From contig NZ_CP014504.1 in assembly GCF_001590605.1 (NCBI RefSeq), positions 3,100,001 through 3,164,000 on the forward strand: a DNA stretch of 64,000 nt, read 5' to 3'. Below, in pieces: positions 9,119 to 18,877 of this stretch. The position numbers were made by a program, and so were the translations under genes. The DNA comes from Pedobacter cryoconitis. Lineage in GTDB: Bacteria; Bacteroidota; Bacteroidia; Sphingobacteriales; Sphingobacteriaceae. Below the pieces are notes generated by a model. It was not told the origin of the DNA. It saw only the letters and a list, made by a program, of their open reading frames with translations, and did no database searches. Every line of letters starts with the position of its first letter. The first letter of the stretch is position 1.

Positions 9119-10375
9119 ATGACGAGAATAGTGATAGTCGGCGGTGGATTCGCCGGAATTAACCTGGTAAAAGGACTGGCCGGTAAAAAAGATATCGAAG
9201 TGGTATTGGTGGATAAAAATAATTACCATTTTTTTCCGCCGCTCTTGTACCAGGTAGCCACCGCATTTATTGAGCCGTCTAATATTACCTACCCCTTTCG
9301 GAAAATGTTTCAGGGAAAACAAAACGTACGCTTCTATTATGGAACATTACTAAGCGTCCACGAAGAAGACAGACACATTATCACTGATGGCGGCAGGCTT
9401 GATTATGATTTCCTGGTATTGGCCATGGGTACGGAAACCAATTTCTACGGCCTGGAGAACTTGAAAAAGAAAGCGCTGCCAATCAAAACAATTGATGATG
9501 CGTTGCACCTGCGCAATCATTTGTTAATGAATATGGAAAAAGCCGTTAAAACGACCAACCTGCAAGAACGGGCCAAGTTGCTTAATCTTGTGATTGCAGG
9601 CGGTGGGCCAACCGGGGTTGAATTGGCCGGTATGGCAGGCGAAATGAGTAAGAATATTCTTCGCAAAGATTATCCTGAACTGGGTGAAACTGCGGGAAAC
9701 ATCTACCTCGTAGGTTCAGGAGATAAACTGTTAGGGCCTATGAGCAAACAGGCACAACAGGAATCTCATAAACAATTGTTTAAATTAGGAGTTCAAATCA
9801 AATTGGGGGTGGCTGTTAAGGATTATATCAATGACGAGGTAATCCTCTCCAACGGTGAAAAAATCAGTACCTGTTCTCTTATCTGGGCATCAGGTGTCGT
9901 CGCAGCCGAGGTGCAAGGTTTACCTGAGGAATCCAGGGGCCGTGGAGGAAGGTTAAAGGTCGATGAATATAACGGGATTTCAGGGATTGACAGGATTTTC
10001 GCCATTGGTGACCTATGCTGTCAGTATACTGATAAAAATTATCCTGACGGCCATCCGCAACTGGCACAGGTTGCCATACAGCAGGGTAAGTTGCTTGCTG
10101 CTAATCTGGTGAATTTAATCGATGAAAAAAGGATGAAGCCTTTCAACTATCTGAACAAGGGAAGTATGGCCATTATCACTAAATATCAAGCAGTTGTAGA
10201 TCTTCCCTTTGGCTCTTTTACGGGTTACTTTGCCTGGCTGACCTGGCTGTTCGTGCATATCATACCCATAGCCGGGTTCAGAAACAAGGCAAAGCTGGCC
10301 TATAACTGGTTTTGGAGTTTTCTGACGAATAATCCCAACCTGCGGTTGATTATAGGTGCAAAAAAAAGGCATTAA
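9119..10375 (+). CDS. ndh: Type II NADH:quinone oxidoreductase (NDH-2)
   Basis: This 419-residue flavoprotein is expected to transfer electrons from NADH to menaquinone at the inner membrane without pumping protons. It has the FAD-binding motif IVIVGGGFAGINLVKGL at the start, the conserved FFPPLLYQVATAFIEPS, the second nucleotide-binding motif VIAGGGPTGVELAGM near residue 163 and FAIGDLCC near the C-terminal FAD contact. The hydrophobic C-terminus (AWLTWLFVHIIPIAGF, YNWFWSFL) is the membrane anchor of this family. I chose the ATG at 9119 over the overlapping GTG at 9116. Its place after an efflux operon is unusual and may supply or balance respiration when the pump is active; that is inference. 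Confidence 0.88.
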   Translation: MTRIVIVGGGFAGINLVKGLAGKKDIEVVLVDKNNYHFFPPLLYQVATAFIEPSNITYPFRKMFQGKQNVRFYYGTLLSVHEEDRHIITDGGRLDYDFLVLAMGTETNFYGLENLKKKALPIKTIDDALHLRNHLLMNMEKAVKTTNLQERAKLLNLVIAGGGPTGVELAGMAGEMSKNILRKDYPELGETAGNIYLVGSGDKLLGPMSKQAQQESHKQLFKLGVQIKLGVAVKDYINDEVILSNGEKISTCSLIWASGVVAAEVQGLPEESRGRGGRLKVDEYNGISGIDRIFAIGDLCCQYTDKNYPDGHPQLAQVAIQQGKLLAANLVNLIDEKRMKPFNYLNKGSMAIITKYQAVVDLPFGSFTGYFAWLTWLFVHIIPIAGFRNKAKLAYNWFWSFLTNNPNLRLIIGAKKRH

Positions 10376-10434
10376 ATATCCTTTTATATTGATCAACAAA
10401 GACTGTTTATGCGAATACCTTAATTCACTAAATT

Positions 10435-12774
10435 ATGCAAACCCACGCGTTTACATTTCACTCCAGTCCAACCATTGATCGTTTGATAAAGAGCGATTTA
10501 TCATTCAGGCCACTCGAAAACTACTTAAAAAAATTAAACAGTTCTTCTCCGGTCAGAATGAGGATGATAGATGAGCTGATACAAACGCTGCAACAATATT
10601 TACCCGGCAACGAGGATAATTCACCATTGCTCCCCGGCCCCGATGACCAATCCTTATTTGATTTAATATATCTGGCACTGAGCCCATTACTTGCCGATGA
10701 ACATAATTGTTTTTGGGCGATGGCCTCTCCATTGCCGGGGGAAATACATTATTGCACAGCTGCATTTAATGACCTTTTTAAAAATGGTATGGCAAAGGGA
10801 CAAAGCGCTGGTGGTGCAGATCAGGAAGTAAATTTATTAAATGAATATAAGAATTACATCTACCGCCTGATCTTAAGCCAGTGTTATCACTTTTCCTTTC
10901 AGATACTGGAACCCGGGCATTATACCTATACTAACCCTAAAACCGGGCTGGAAGAATACTACAAAGTAAATATTAATACCAGTTTTATAGAGGTGGTCGT
11001 TACAGGTGAGTTGCCTGATATCACGATGGATAGTATCATCCATGCCGGTCCTACCCGTATAGACCCATTAATATTACTAGAGAAGATTTTACCCTTGCAC
11101 ATTTTCAAGCTAACCGGATTTGCGGTAATTACGCTGGAAAATATTACTGATTCCTTCGCAATTGATCAAATCAGAAACGAAATTGTAAACCATGAGAACG
11201 AAGCGCACATTTACCAGCAGGTTATTAAAAGCTTAAGTATGCTCTCGGGCAATAATGCGCTTCAGTTTAGCTTAAAGCCTTTGGCCAGATTAAACAATGA
11301 AACAATTGTGGACGTCAACCCGGAAATACATAGTTTCATGATGGATGTGGCCAAACAATTCGAGGATAAGATAATGCTGCAATCAATGGTCAAAGGATAC
11401 GAGGAGAATCCAGTCACGTATTACTTTTCTGCAGCCAATCATGCTGGAAATAAGTTTGGAGATCCTATTCATGATATTTTAGAATCAAAGAAAGTGAAAG
11501 TTTATGCTTGTCTGCCACTGCTCTTCAAACAAAAGGTTGTCGGTATTTTAGAAATATATGCTTTCAAAGAGGTGTTATTCTTTGAAAATATCCTGGCGAA
11601 AATAGCAGCAGCGTTACCTTTACTCAGCCAATTAACAAAAAATAGTGCTGATCACTTTTCAGATAAGATCAATGATGTTGTGCGGCGGCACTTTACTGTG
11701 CTGCAACCTGCCGTCCTGTGGAAATTCCATCTTGCGGCCTGGAATTACCTGCAACAAGAGCAGAAAATGGGAACCGGTGCTGCCATAGAATCCATCACAT
11801 TTGATGGCGTTTATGCTATTTATGGCGCAATTGATATTAAAGATTCTACATTAAAACGTAACGATGCGCTATTGAAGGACATTCATAACCTACTGGACGA
11901 ATCCATCAAAATATTAGATAGGTTGATCATTACCGGTTATCCTGCTGAAGAAATCAAAATATTCTGCATTAAATTCAAATCCAAATATCAGCATGCAGTT
12001 ACGTTAAAGGTTGAAATTACTATTTTAACCTTTCTGCGTCTTTATTTGAAGCCGCTCTTAATGCCACTGGCGGTGGAAGAGCCTGATTATTTAGTTTATA
12101 TTAATGTTTACCTGGAACCTGTTGATGCTGGAAACAGCGCAATCCATGCTAATCGCAACATTTTAGAGCAAGAGATTGGGCGGTTAAATGAGGATGTTAC
12201 GAGATTTATGGCAGGGATGATCGAAGATTTGCAACAGCTACACCCAGGCTACATTAAAACATTTAGAACTGACGGGATAGAATGTGATATTTACATCGGT
12301 CAGTCCATTACACCGAGGTCACAATTAGATAGCATAAAAATACGGGCATACAGAGCTTTACAACTTCGTTATATGGCTTTGGTGGCAAAGTATACCACTC
12401 AAACGTCGTTATCGTCCTCATTTGCACTGAAAACAACGCAACTTATCTTTGCACCCGGTACACCTATTAACATTACTTTCCGCAATGACGAAAAGCGGTT
12501 TGATGTGGAAGGAGCCGATAATATCAATTATGAAATAATTAAAAAGCGAATTGATAAGATATGCATCAAAGGAAGCACGGAAAGGCTGAATCAACCCGGC
12601 AAAATAGCTATTGTATATCAGGATGACACTATTAAAGAGGAGTATTTGCGCCTCATCAGAATATTACAAGAAGAGGGAGCCTTACAGGAAAATGCCGAGG
12701 TTTTGCACCTGGAAGATTTAAAAGATGTTTTTGGTTTGATGGCAATCCGGGTAGAGATCCAAAAAAATCAATAA
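10435..12774 (+). CDS. Large GAF-domain-like cytosolic protein
   Basis: This 779-residue protein has no signal peptide or membrane segment. A region near 340-400 (YACLPLLFKQKVVGILEIYAF) reads like the core strands of a GAF sensor domain. The remainder, including an N-terminal helical part (SFRPLENYLKKLN) and a C-terminal alpha/beta part, matches nothing I can name. No kinase, cyclase, GGDEF or DNA-binding output domain is visible, so signalling would have to be through a partner. It starts 59 bp after the NADH dehydrogenase gene on the same strand. Its end is only 5 bp from the end of the convergent gene at 12780. Confidence 0.5.
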   Translation: MQTHAFTFHSSPTIDRLIKSDLSFRPLENYLKKLNSSSPVRMRMIDELIQTLQQYLPGNEDNSPLLPGPDDQSLFDLIYLALSPLLADEHNCFWAMASPLPGEIHYCTAAFNDLFKNGMAKGQSAGGADQEVNLLNEYKNYIYRLILSQCYHFSFQILEPGHYTYTNPKTGLEEYYKVNINTSFIEVVVTGELPDITMDSIIHAGPTRIDPLILLEKILPLHIFKLTGFAVITLENITDSFAIDQIRNEIVNHENEAHIYQQVIKSLSMLSGNNALQFSLKPLARLNNETIVDVNPEIHSFMMDVAKQFEDKIMLQSMVKGYEENPVTYYFSAANHAGNKFGDPIHDILESKKVKVYACLPLLFKQKVVGILEIYAFKEVLFFENILAKIAAALPLLSQLTKNSADHFSDKINDVVRRHFTVLQPAVLWKFHLAAWNYLQQEQKMGTGAAIESITFDGVYAIYGAIDIKDSTLKRNDALLKDIHNLLDESIKILDRLIITGYPAEEIKIFCIKFKSKYQHAVTLKVEITILTFLRLYLKPLLMPLAVEEPDYLVYINVYLEPVDAGNSAIHANRNILEQEIGRLNEDVTRFMAGMIEDLQQLHPGYIKTFRTDGIECDIYIGQSITPRSQLDSIKIRAYRALQLRYMALVAKYTTQTSLSSSFALKTTQLIFAPGTPINITFRNDEKRFDVEGADNINYEIIKKRIDKICIKGSTERLNQPGKIAIVYQDDTIKEEYLRLIRILQEEGALQENAEVLHLEDLKDVFGLMAIRVEIQKNQ

Positions 12775-12779
12775 ATAAG

Positions 12780-13850
12780 CTAGCTGCTATTTTTAGGATG
12801 TAAAGGCACAACCAGGTAACAACCATCCAGTTCATGGAAATGATTATTATCAAAACCAACAGTGAGGATATTCATACCAGACATATGCGCATTAAATAAA
12901 TCCAGTGTCCCCCACTCGCCATTGTAATAATAACCGCCAGATGGTGATTTTTTGGAAGAAAAATAACTGATTGGATGCTTGAACTTTAAGTTGTCTGCCC
13001 CAATTTTGAGTTCAAAATAGCCCATACCGTACCATCTTGCAGGTCTGGTCGCTGGAGCCGCCGCCATAGAGAAATAAGTGCCAGACTGATAATGCTGTTT
13101 CAGGAAATAATCGATAGTGATAGCCGATTTCGGGCTTTCCCAATCGTAATACTTTAAGCCCGTCTGATGGCTATAATCCGTAACAGGCAATAACTCATGA
13201 AAATTGTGCTCAAATTCGGCGGGAATATTAATATTACTTTTTTTGGGGATATACATTTTATAGACTTCACTACTTACTGACATGATGAAAGTCATCGGAT
13301 CATCCTCTTCATAAACTGTTACCGCATCAGCCCGGGATAGCAATTCCCTGGTCAGGTTCGATAGTACTTCCGGGTTCATTGCTAAATCTTTGTTAATGAC
13401 TTTGTAGGGTAATTTCTCATGCTTTCCTGTTTTAAGGTAATCACTGTAAGTATCTTCATAAAGCATATGCCCGTTAAATGGTCTGCCAAAGGCTGTACTG
13501 CCAGTTTCATTCAGGCTGTCTAAAGGTTCTCCTTTACTGTTTATTCTGTAATAAGTTATGGAATAAGTAGTTTCCTCGTATTGCTTGGGTGCAAACTCCT
13601 CCACACGCTCCACAATGATATTGTTAGTCATGGAATCCCGGTAAATTGTTCTTGGCCTGCTGCCCGTAAACAAGGGTATAATTTGATAATCTGAACTCTT
13701 TATCTTTTCATTTAATGCAGGATAACCCTTATATTTTTCCGGCAAACGCGAAAGAAAATAGCTTTCACTTCTGAAGTAAGCCCTGATCAGGAAACTCAGG
13801 AAAACTGCTAATACGATGAGGACTATAGTATACATTTTCTTTTTGTGCAT
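12780..13850 (-). CDS. Hypothetical membrane-anchored protein
   Basis: This 356-residue protein has a single N-terminal hydrophobic helix at about 6-24 (YTIVLIVLAVFLSFLIRAYF) and a long polar remainder, presumably periplasmic. I see no recognisable domain. Aromatic, beta-rich segments (GYYYNGEWGTLDLFNAH) are present towards the end. It is a single gene on the minus strand, convergent with the GAF-like gene. The 240 bp between its start and the next gene at 14091 contain short inverted repeats (GAACC/GGTTC near 13874-13892) and a TATC-rich stretch near 13970-13997. Confidence 0.6.
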   Translation of the reverse strand: MHKKKMYTIVLIVLAVFLSFLIRAYFRSESYFLSRLPEKYKGYPALNEKIKSSDYQIIPLFTGSRPRTIYRDSMTNNIIVERVEEFAPKQYEETTYSITYYRINSKGEPLDSLNETGSTAFGRPFNGHMLYEDTYSDYLKTGKHEKLPYKVINKDLAMNPEVLSNLTRELLSRADAVTVYEEDDPMTFIMSVSSEVYKMYIPKKSNINIPAEFEHNFHELLPVTDYSHQTGLKYYDWESPKSAITIDYFLKQHYQSGTYFSMAAAPATRPARWYGMGYFELKIGADNLKFKHPISYFSSKKSPSGGYYYNGEWGTLDLFNAHMSGMNILTVGFDNNHFHELDGCYLVVPLHPKNSS

Positions 13851-14090
13851 ATGGTGTTCTATGTTCTATCTGGAACCTTATTCCGGTTCTAAAATACGTT
13901 TAGTTTTTAACAACTTTGTTCAGCTTGCGAGACAGCCTGATTTAATGATGCGCTAAAAACATATGCCCCATATCTATCTATCTCTATATATAGATAATGG
14001 TAACATTCTTATTAATTTTAACGATATATCCCGGATGCTCTACTAATTATTTCGTAATTTACTTACAGTATGAACCGTAAACCAAATTAA

Positions 14091-15422
14091 ATGTTAAACC
14101 GTAGAAATTTCCTTAACTATGCTGCAACCGCAGTTGGGACCACTGCCATGCTTTCTGCCTTAGACAATCCTGCCTATGCCCTTTTCAATAAGACTATTGG
14201 CGCAAACGACCAGATCAATATTGGTGTAATAGGAATCAAAGGCATGGGATGGTCTGACCTCAAAGCGGCCCTCAAAGTACCGGGAGTAAACCTGATCGCC
14301 CTATGTGACAGTGATGCCAATGTGCTTGATGAAAGGATGGCCGAATTAAAGTCGATGAATGTTGACGCCGCAAAAGTAAAAAGATATAAAGATTATCGTG
14401 CGCTGCTCGATAATAAAGATGTCGATGCTGTAATTATCGGAACACCCGATCACTGGCATGCCCTGATGATGATCCATGCAGTACAGGCAGGTAAAGATGT
14501 ATATGTTGAAAAGCCGGTCGGCAACTCTATTGTCGAATGCAGCACCATGGTCAAAGCGCAGGAAAAATACAATAAGGTGGTACAGGCAGGTCAATGGCAA
14601 CGCAGTCAGCAACATTTTAAAGATGCTGTTGATTTCGTAAAGAGCGGCCAGCTGGGAAATATCAGAACTGTAAAAGTATGGTGTTACCAGGGCTGGATGA
14701 AACCTGCTCCCGTAGTACCGGATACCTTACCCCCTGCAGGCGTTGATTATGCCATGTGGCTTGGGCCGGCAAATAAAAGAGCATTCAATGCCAGCAGATA
14801 TCACTTCAATTTCCGCTGGTTCTGGGATTATGCAGGTGGGTTAATGACTGACTGGGGAGTCCATTTATTGGATTATGGCTTGCTGGGTATGAATTCACCT
14901 GTCCCAAAAACCATATCTGCATTAGGTGGCCGCTTTGCCTATCCCGATCTGTATGAAGAAACTCCTGATACGCTGACTACCTTATATGAGTTTGACAAGT
15001 TCAACATGGTATGGGATTCTGCCATGGGCATCGATAATGGCTCTTATAACCGCAACCATGGAATTGCCTATATCGGTAACAACGGCACGCTGATCCTCAA
15101 CAGGGAGGGCTGGGAAGTCATTGAAGAAAAAATAAGCGGCAATAAAGTTAGCAAGCCCTTTGTTAAATCCTCAGATAATGGACTGGACAATCATATGGTC
15201 AATTTCTTTAGTGTGGTCAGATCCAGAAAAAAAGCAGAACTGAATTGCGCTATACAAGATGCTGCGCATGTAGCTACCGTTGCCCAAATGGGAAATATTG
15301 CCTTCAGAAGCGGACAAAAATTAGCATGGGACAATGCCAAACACCAGTTTACAGACCAGCAGATCAACGATAAATACCTGCTGGCCCAGTATCACAACGG
15401 TTACAGCTTACCCAAAGTTTAA
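14091..15422 (+). CDS. Tat-exported Gfo/Idh/MocA family oxidoreductase
   Basis: This 443-residue NAD(P)-dependent sugar oxidoreductase starts with a Tat-type signal (LNRRNFLNYAATAVG), so it is likely folded with its cofactor before export. The Rossmann fold follows: INIGVIGIKGMGWSDLKAA, then DAVIIGTPDHWHALMMIHA and the signature GKDVYVEKPVGNS with the catalytic-region EKP. The C-terminal alpha/beta domain includes the substrate-site stretch GGLMTDWGVHLLDYGL. Members of this exported group oxidise sugars or glycosides, often at C3. It is monocistronic, ends before a strong bidirectional terminator, and is separate from the three related genes at 55-62 kb. Confidence 0.85.
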   Translation: MLNRRNFLNYAATAVGTTAMLSALDNPAYALFNKTIGANDQINIGVIGIKGMGWSDLKAALKVPGVNLIALCDSDANVLDERMAELKSMNVDAAKVKRYKDYRALLDNKDVDAVIIGTPDHWHALMMIHAVQAGKDVYVEKPVGNSIVECSTMVKAQEKYNKVVQAGQWQRSQQHFKDAVDFVKSGQLGNIRTVKVWCYQGWMKPAPVVPDTLPPAGVDYAMWLGPANKRAFNASRYHFNFRWFWDYAGGLMTDWGVHLLDYGLLGMNSPVPKTISALGGRFAYPDLYEETPDTLTTLYEFDKFNMVWDSAMGIDNGSYNRNHGIAYIGNNGTLILNREGWEVIEEKISGNKVSKPFVKSSDNGLDNHMVNFFSVVRSRKKAELNCAIQDAAHVATVAQMGNIAFRSGQKLAWDNAKHQFTDQQINDKYLLAQYHNGYSLPKV

Positions 15423-15487
15423 CGCTACAGTTTAAACAGATCAGGATATATACATCTCTTGACGATATACTGCAGCCATTCTGCCTG

Positions 15488-15529
15488 ACTTATATATGGT
15501 GAAAACAGTTTCTTTCACCATATATAAGT
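15488..15529. terminator. Bidirectional rho-independent terminator
   Basis: A perfect 17-bp stem (15488-15504 pairing with 15513-15529, ACTTATATATGGTGAAA and its complement) encloses an 8-base loop. It lies between the convergent ends of the oxidoreductase at 15422 and the cyclase at 15538, so it can terminate both transcripts. Confidence 0.8.
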
Positions 15530-15537
15530 TGAGTAGG

Positions 15538-16629
15538 TTATTCCATTGAAATAGCAAATATCTCCATGGTCTTAACCCGGCCTTTTAACAAGTTTTCTCC
15601 AACAGATCTCATTTCGTATCTGGCCGGAAGCCGAAGTAATTGTGCCAGATCTTCTGATACCAGCAATTCAGCATGGTAATGATTGCAAAGTCCCTGAATC
15701 CTTGCTGAAGTATTGAGGACGTCCCCGGTGAAGATGATTTCTTTTTTCAGCGATCCGATCTCCCCGGCAGTTACCATTCCACAATGCAAACCTGCTTTAA
15801 ATTCCGGTAATAATCCAAACTCGCTATTATATTTTTCAGCCTGCATTTCCAAAGCGCGTTTCATAGCAAAAAAACACTCAATACCGTTACTATTTTTTAA
15901 CCCCTCTTTTAATTTCCAGCTGATGATCATCTCATCACCCGCGTATTGATAGATGGTGCCTGCATAGTCAATAACAGCGACCGAAAGATCGAAGAAGTAC
16001 TCCTTTAGCATTTGAAAATACTTCACATGACCCAATTTTTCCGCAATCGTAGTGGAAGACTTCATATCCAGAAACATAAATATCCTTTCTTCTTCTACCG
16101 GGTGATGATACGTCCCCAGAAAAAAATTACTCAATGTGCCCACTCCAATGCTTTGGCTGAATTCAGCGTATAACTGGGTAATCACAATTATTGAGGCAAT
16201 GTAAACCATAATACCGATCACGGCATAGTTGGTGAAAAATGCCCATGCCGGCGATGCCAGACTCTTGATAGAATGTATGTTATAGGTATACAGGGTGTTG
16301 GTGAAAGTAATAATGATCAGGAACAAGATCACAATGACCAGATAAATAAAGGATTTGAAGATGATTTTTTTAGTGAAACTGTTTTTGATAAACCACTTAT
16401 TGAAATAACCGATTTCCATTATCCCGGTCAATAATCCCATCATCAGACCTGATAATGGGACTAAAAGAATGTTTCTTACAAAGTCGTAATCAACTCCCGT
16501 AGAGGGATAATGGTCCAGGTTTCCAATAATCCCTTTCTCCAGCATGACATAAATAAGGCCGAAAATAAACCATAATACTCCGAAAGGAACAACACGCTTA
16601 ATATTTCTTATGGTTTTGGGTAGCAGCAT
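15538..16629 (-). CDS. Membrane-bound class III adenylate/guanylate cyclase
   Basis: This 363-residue protein has four predicted membrane helices at about 13-32, 53-74, 92-112 and 133-152, and a cytosolic cyclase domain from about 180. The metal-binding aspartates are present in FMFLDMKSST (D188) and YQYAGDEMIISW (D232). The catalytic asparagine and arginine are present in FTGDVLNTSAR (N306 and R310), so the domain should be active. ATP or GTP preference cannot be decided by eye. The gene stands alone on the minus strand between the shared terminator and a 160-bp gap before the AraC gene. What the membrane part senses is unknown. Confidence 0.85.
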   Translation of the reverse strand: MLLPKTIRNIKRVVPFGVLWFIFGLIYVMLEKGIIGNLDHYPSTGVDYDFVRNILLVPLSGLMMGLLTGIMEIGYFNKWFIKNSFTKKIIFKSFIYLVIVILFLIIITFTNTLYTYNIHSIKSLASPAWAFFTNYAVIGIMVYIASIIVITQLYAEFSQSIGVGTLSNFFLGTYHHPVEEERIFMFLDMKSSTTIAEKLGHVKYFQMLKEYFFDLSVAVIDYAGTIYQYAGDEMIISWKLKEGLKNSNGIECFFAMKRALEMQAEKYNSEFGLLPEFKAGLHCGMVTAGEIGSLKKEIIFTGDVLNTSARIQGLCNHYHAELLVSEDLAQLLRLPARYEMRSVGENLLKGRVKTMEIFAISME

Positions 16630-16791
16630 AATTGTAAGTTACAAAATCGTCATCTGGTTTCAGAATTTCTGATATAGAATCCCATTCCTGGAGATCAGGT
16701 GCTGTTTCTTGATCGCAAACCAGTCATATCTGTAAAAAATCCGTTCGCTCCTCAAACTTTAAGGCATCACTAACTAAAAACAAGCATTACC

Positions 16792-17742
16792 TTAGCCTGC
16801 CGGATAAGTGATTTCCTGATCATGGATATATTCCTGACAAGCTACCTTTTCAATAGATTCAGGGTAAATAGAGGCCATACTTTGGTTTTGACGTCTATAG
16901 TCCTTAGGGCTTAACCCTGTTATCTTCTTAAATATCCTGGAGAAATACTGAGGGTTATCAAAACCCGTGAGTTCAGAGATTTCGCCATATTGGATGTTTG
17001 TCGTGATGATCAGATATTGAGCCCTTTCGATACGTTTTTCTGAAATGAAATTTACCGGGCTTTTTCCAGTGTACCGGTGAAATATTCTGGAAAAATAATC
17101 CGTATTAAGGTTTGCACGGGAAGCAAGCTGACTTATCTTTAAAGGTTTTGCAATGTTAAGCTGAATGTAGCTCATTGCCGATAAAACGACTGAAGGGATC
17201 GCGACATCAGGAGAGGCCATGAACCGCCCGGATTTCATAAATCTGGAAAGCAGCTGAAAAATAATGCCCTGCGTCTCAAATTGGGTAGAAACACTCTGAA
17301 GATCATTTAACTTGGTATATTCCTTGTAATAAACATCTTTCTCATACACTTTGGGGTTGTCTGAGCGGTTAATGCCACGTCCGGGATTGATGTGGAGCAG
17401 GCGCTTTAAATTTAAAACATCAATATCTTTGGCCTCAACGGATAAAATTTCCCTGCAATGCGCAAATAAGGATATTCCGTCTGGCGATTCCTCAAAAAAC
17501 TGTACAAAATATTGAAAAAGGTAATCCTCGCAATGCAGGTCGCAAAGGGTAAAACTTGGGATGAGCACCAGACTTCCCTCCCCTAGTATTGTACGGCCTG
17601 CTGGACTGTTGATATAACCAGCACCAGCCGCTATGTAATAGAGCCTGTAATAGGGGCTTATTACATTGATGAAGTTCCATTTATTACCTAACTTCACCGC
17701 ATCTGCATTCAAGAGATGAAAATGGTTTTTAATTAATTTCAT
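16792..17742 (-). CDS. AraC family transcriptional regulator
   Basis: This 316-residue protein has an N-terminal cupin-like sensing domain (about 15-110, INSPAGRTILGEGSLVLIP) and a C-terminal double helix-turn-helix. The first HTH is at about 210-250 (KISQLASRANLNTDYFSRI) and the second ends ISELTGFDNPQYFSRIFKK followed by GLSPKDYRRQ, the standard AraC signature. It is the last gene on the strand of the fucoside cluster, 118 bp after the zinc dehydrogenase, and is the obvious regulator for it. A direct repeat with 21-bp phasing at the cluster promoter fits an AraC binding site. Confidence 0.88.
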   Translation of the reverse strand: MKLIKNHFHLLNADAVKLGNKWNFINVISPYYRLYYIAAGAGYINSPAGRTILGEGSLVLIPSFTLCDLHCEDYLFQYFVQFFEESPDGISLFAHCREILSVEAKDIDVLNLKRLLHINPGRGINRSDNPKVYEKDVYYKEYTKLNDLQSVSTQFETQGIIFQLLSRFMKSGRFMASPDVAIPSVVLSAMSYIQLNIAKPLKISQLASRANLNTDYFSRIFHRYTGKSPVNFISEKRIERAQYLIITTNIQYGEISELTGFDNPQYFSRIFKKITGLSPKDYRRQNQSMASIYPESIEKVACQEYIHDQEITYPAG

Positions 17743-17860
17743 TGCTATTTTAAAAATGCCTGGCGCAAGTCTTTTTCACCAGAAAAGCCTGCGTATCCTT
17801 ACTGAATATATAAATAATTTCTATCACAAAATAAAAATCCTTAAAAGCATTTCGACACAC

Positions 17861-18877
17861 TCAACCAAAATCTACCATCGCTTTTATAACCATTTGCTTT
17901 GGATCGGAAAGTGTTTGAAAGTCATGCGCCAGATCCTGAAATTTAACGCGATGACTAATAAATGCGCTGACGGGAATTTCATTTTTCAAAAGGCAATCTA
18001 TAACGAAGTTGAAATCTTCCCGAAGAGCATTCCGGCTGCTTTTTAACGAAGCTTCCCTTTTATGAAATTCCGGATGACTTAAAACGATTTCCTGTTTTTG
18101 AAGACCAATCAGCACAATGCGTCCGCTATGGGCCAGAAAATTCAGCGCCCCGTTAATGGCCTGTAAATTTCCGCTGCAATCGATGATGACAAGGGGAAAT
18201 TCTTCACCAAGCAAACGGCAAATGCCTGAGCGCATTTCCTCTTCACTAAGGTTAATCAGCAGACTTATTCCGAGCTGGTTGGCACAATAATCCAGCCTTG
18301 TTTTATTAAAATCTGCAACAATGACTTTAGCACCCTTTATTTTAGCGATCGCTGCCGTCCCAAGTCCTATAGGGCCTGCACCAAGCACAAGTACTGTTTC
18401 TCCAGGCGATACCTGTGCAGTTGCAACACCATGGGCGGCTATAGCCAGCGGTTCTACTAAGGCAAGTTCATCTGCACCAAGCCCCCTTGACGGGATGAGG
18501 AACTGTATTGGTACACTGATAAATTCGCTCAATGCACCATCCTGATGAACCCCCAACACACTGAGATGGGTACAGCAATTTTCACGGCTATTCTTGCAAG
18601 CGATACATTTCCCACAGTTGAGGTAAGGTAAAATGGTGACCAGGTCGCCCTCATTGAAAGACCCGTTATCCTCTATTTCTGCTACTGTTCCACAAATTTC
18701 ATGACCCAATACCCGGGGATAAGAAAAAAAAGGCTGATTGCCAGTATAAGCATGATAGTCCGTTCCACAAATACCTACCCTATTTAACTTGATAAGGGCA
18801 TGACCAGCCTCCCTTTCGGGCATAGGGAGGTCTTTATATTGGAAATTTCCAGGACTTAACAATTGTAGTGTTAACAT
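17861..18877 (-). CDS. Zinc-dependent alcohol/polyol dehydrogenase (MDR family)
   Basis: This 338-residue NAD(P)-dependent dehydrogenase keeps both metal sites. Catalytic zinc ligands are in VGICGTDYHAYTG and LGHEICGTV. The structural zinc cysteines are in LNCGKCIACKNSRENCC. The Rossmann motif is VLGAGPIGLGTAAIA. Its start codon overlaps the stop of the upstream aldo/keto reductase gene (TAATG), so the two are translationally coupled. In the setting of a fucosidase, a mutarotase and an aldose dehydrogenase it probably acts on L-fucose or a downstream keto acid such as 2-keto-3-deoxy-L-fuconate. The exact substrate is inferred from context only. Confidence 0.85.
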   Translation of the reverse strand: MLTLQLLSPGNFQYKDLPMPEREAGHALIKLNRVGICGTDYHAYTGNQPFFSYPRVLGHEICGTVAEIEDNGSFNEGDLVTILPYLNCGKCIACKNSRENCCTHLSVLGVHQDGALSEFISVPIQFLIPSRGLGADELALVEPLAIAAHGVATAQVSPGETVLVLGAGPIGLGTAAIAKIKGAKVIVADFNKTRLDYCANQLGISLLINLSEEEMRSGICRLLGEEFPLVIIDCSGNLQAINGALNFLAHSGRIVLIGLQKQEIVLSHPEFHKREASLKSSRNALREDFNFVIDCLLKNEIPVSAFISHRVKFQDLAHDFQTLSDPKQMVIKAMVDFG

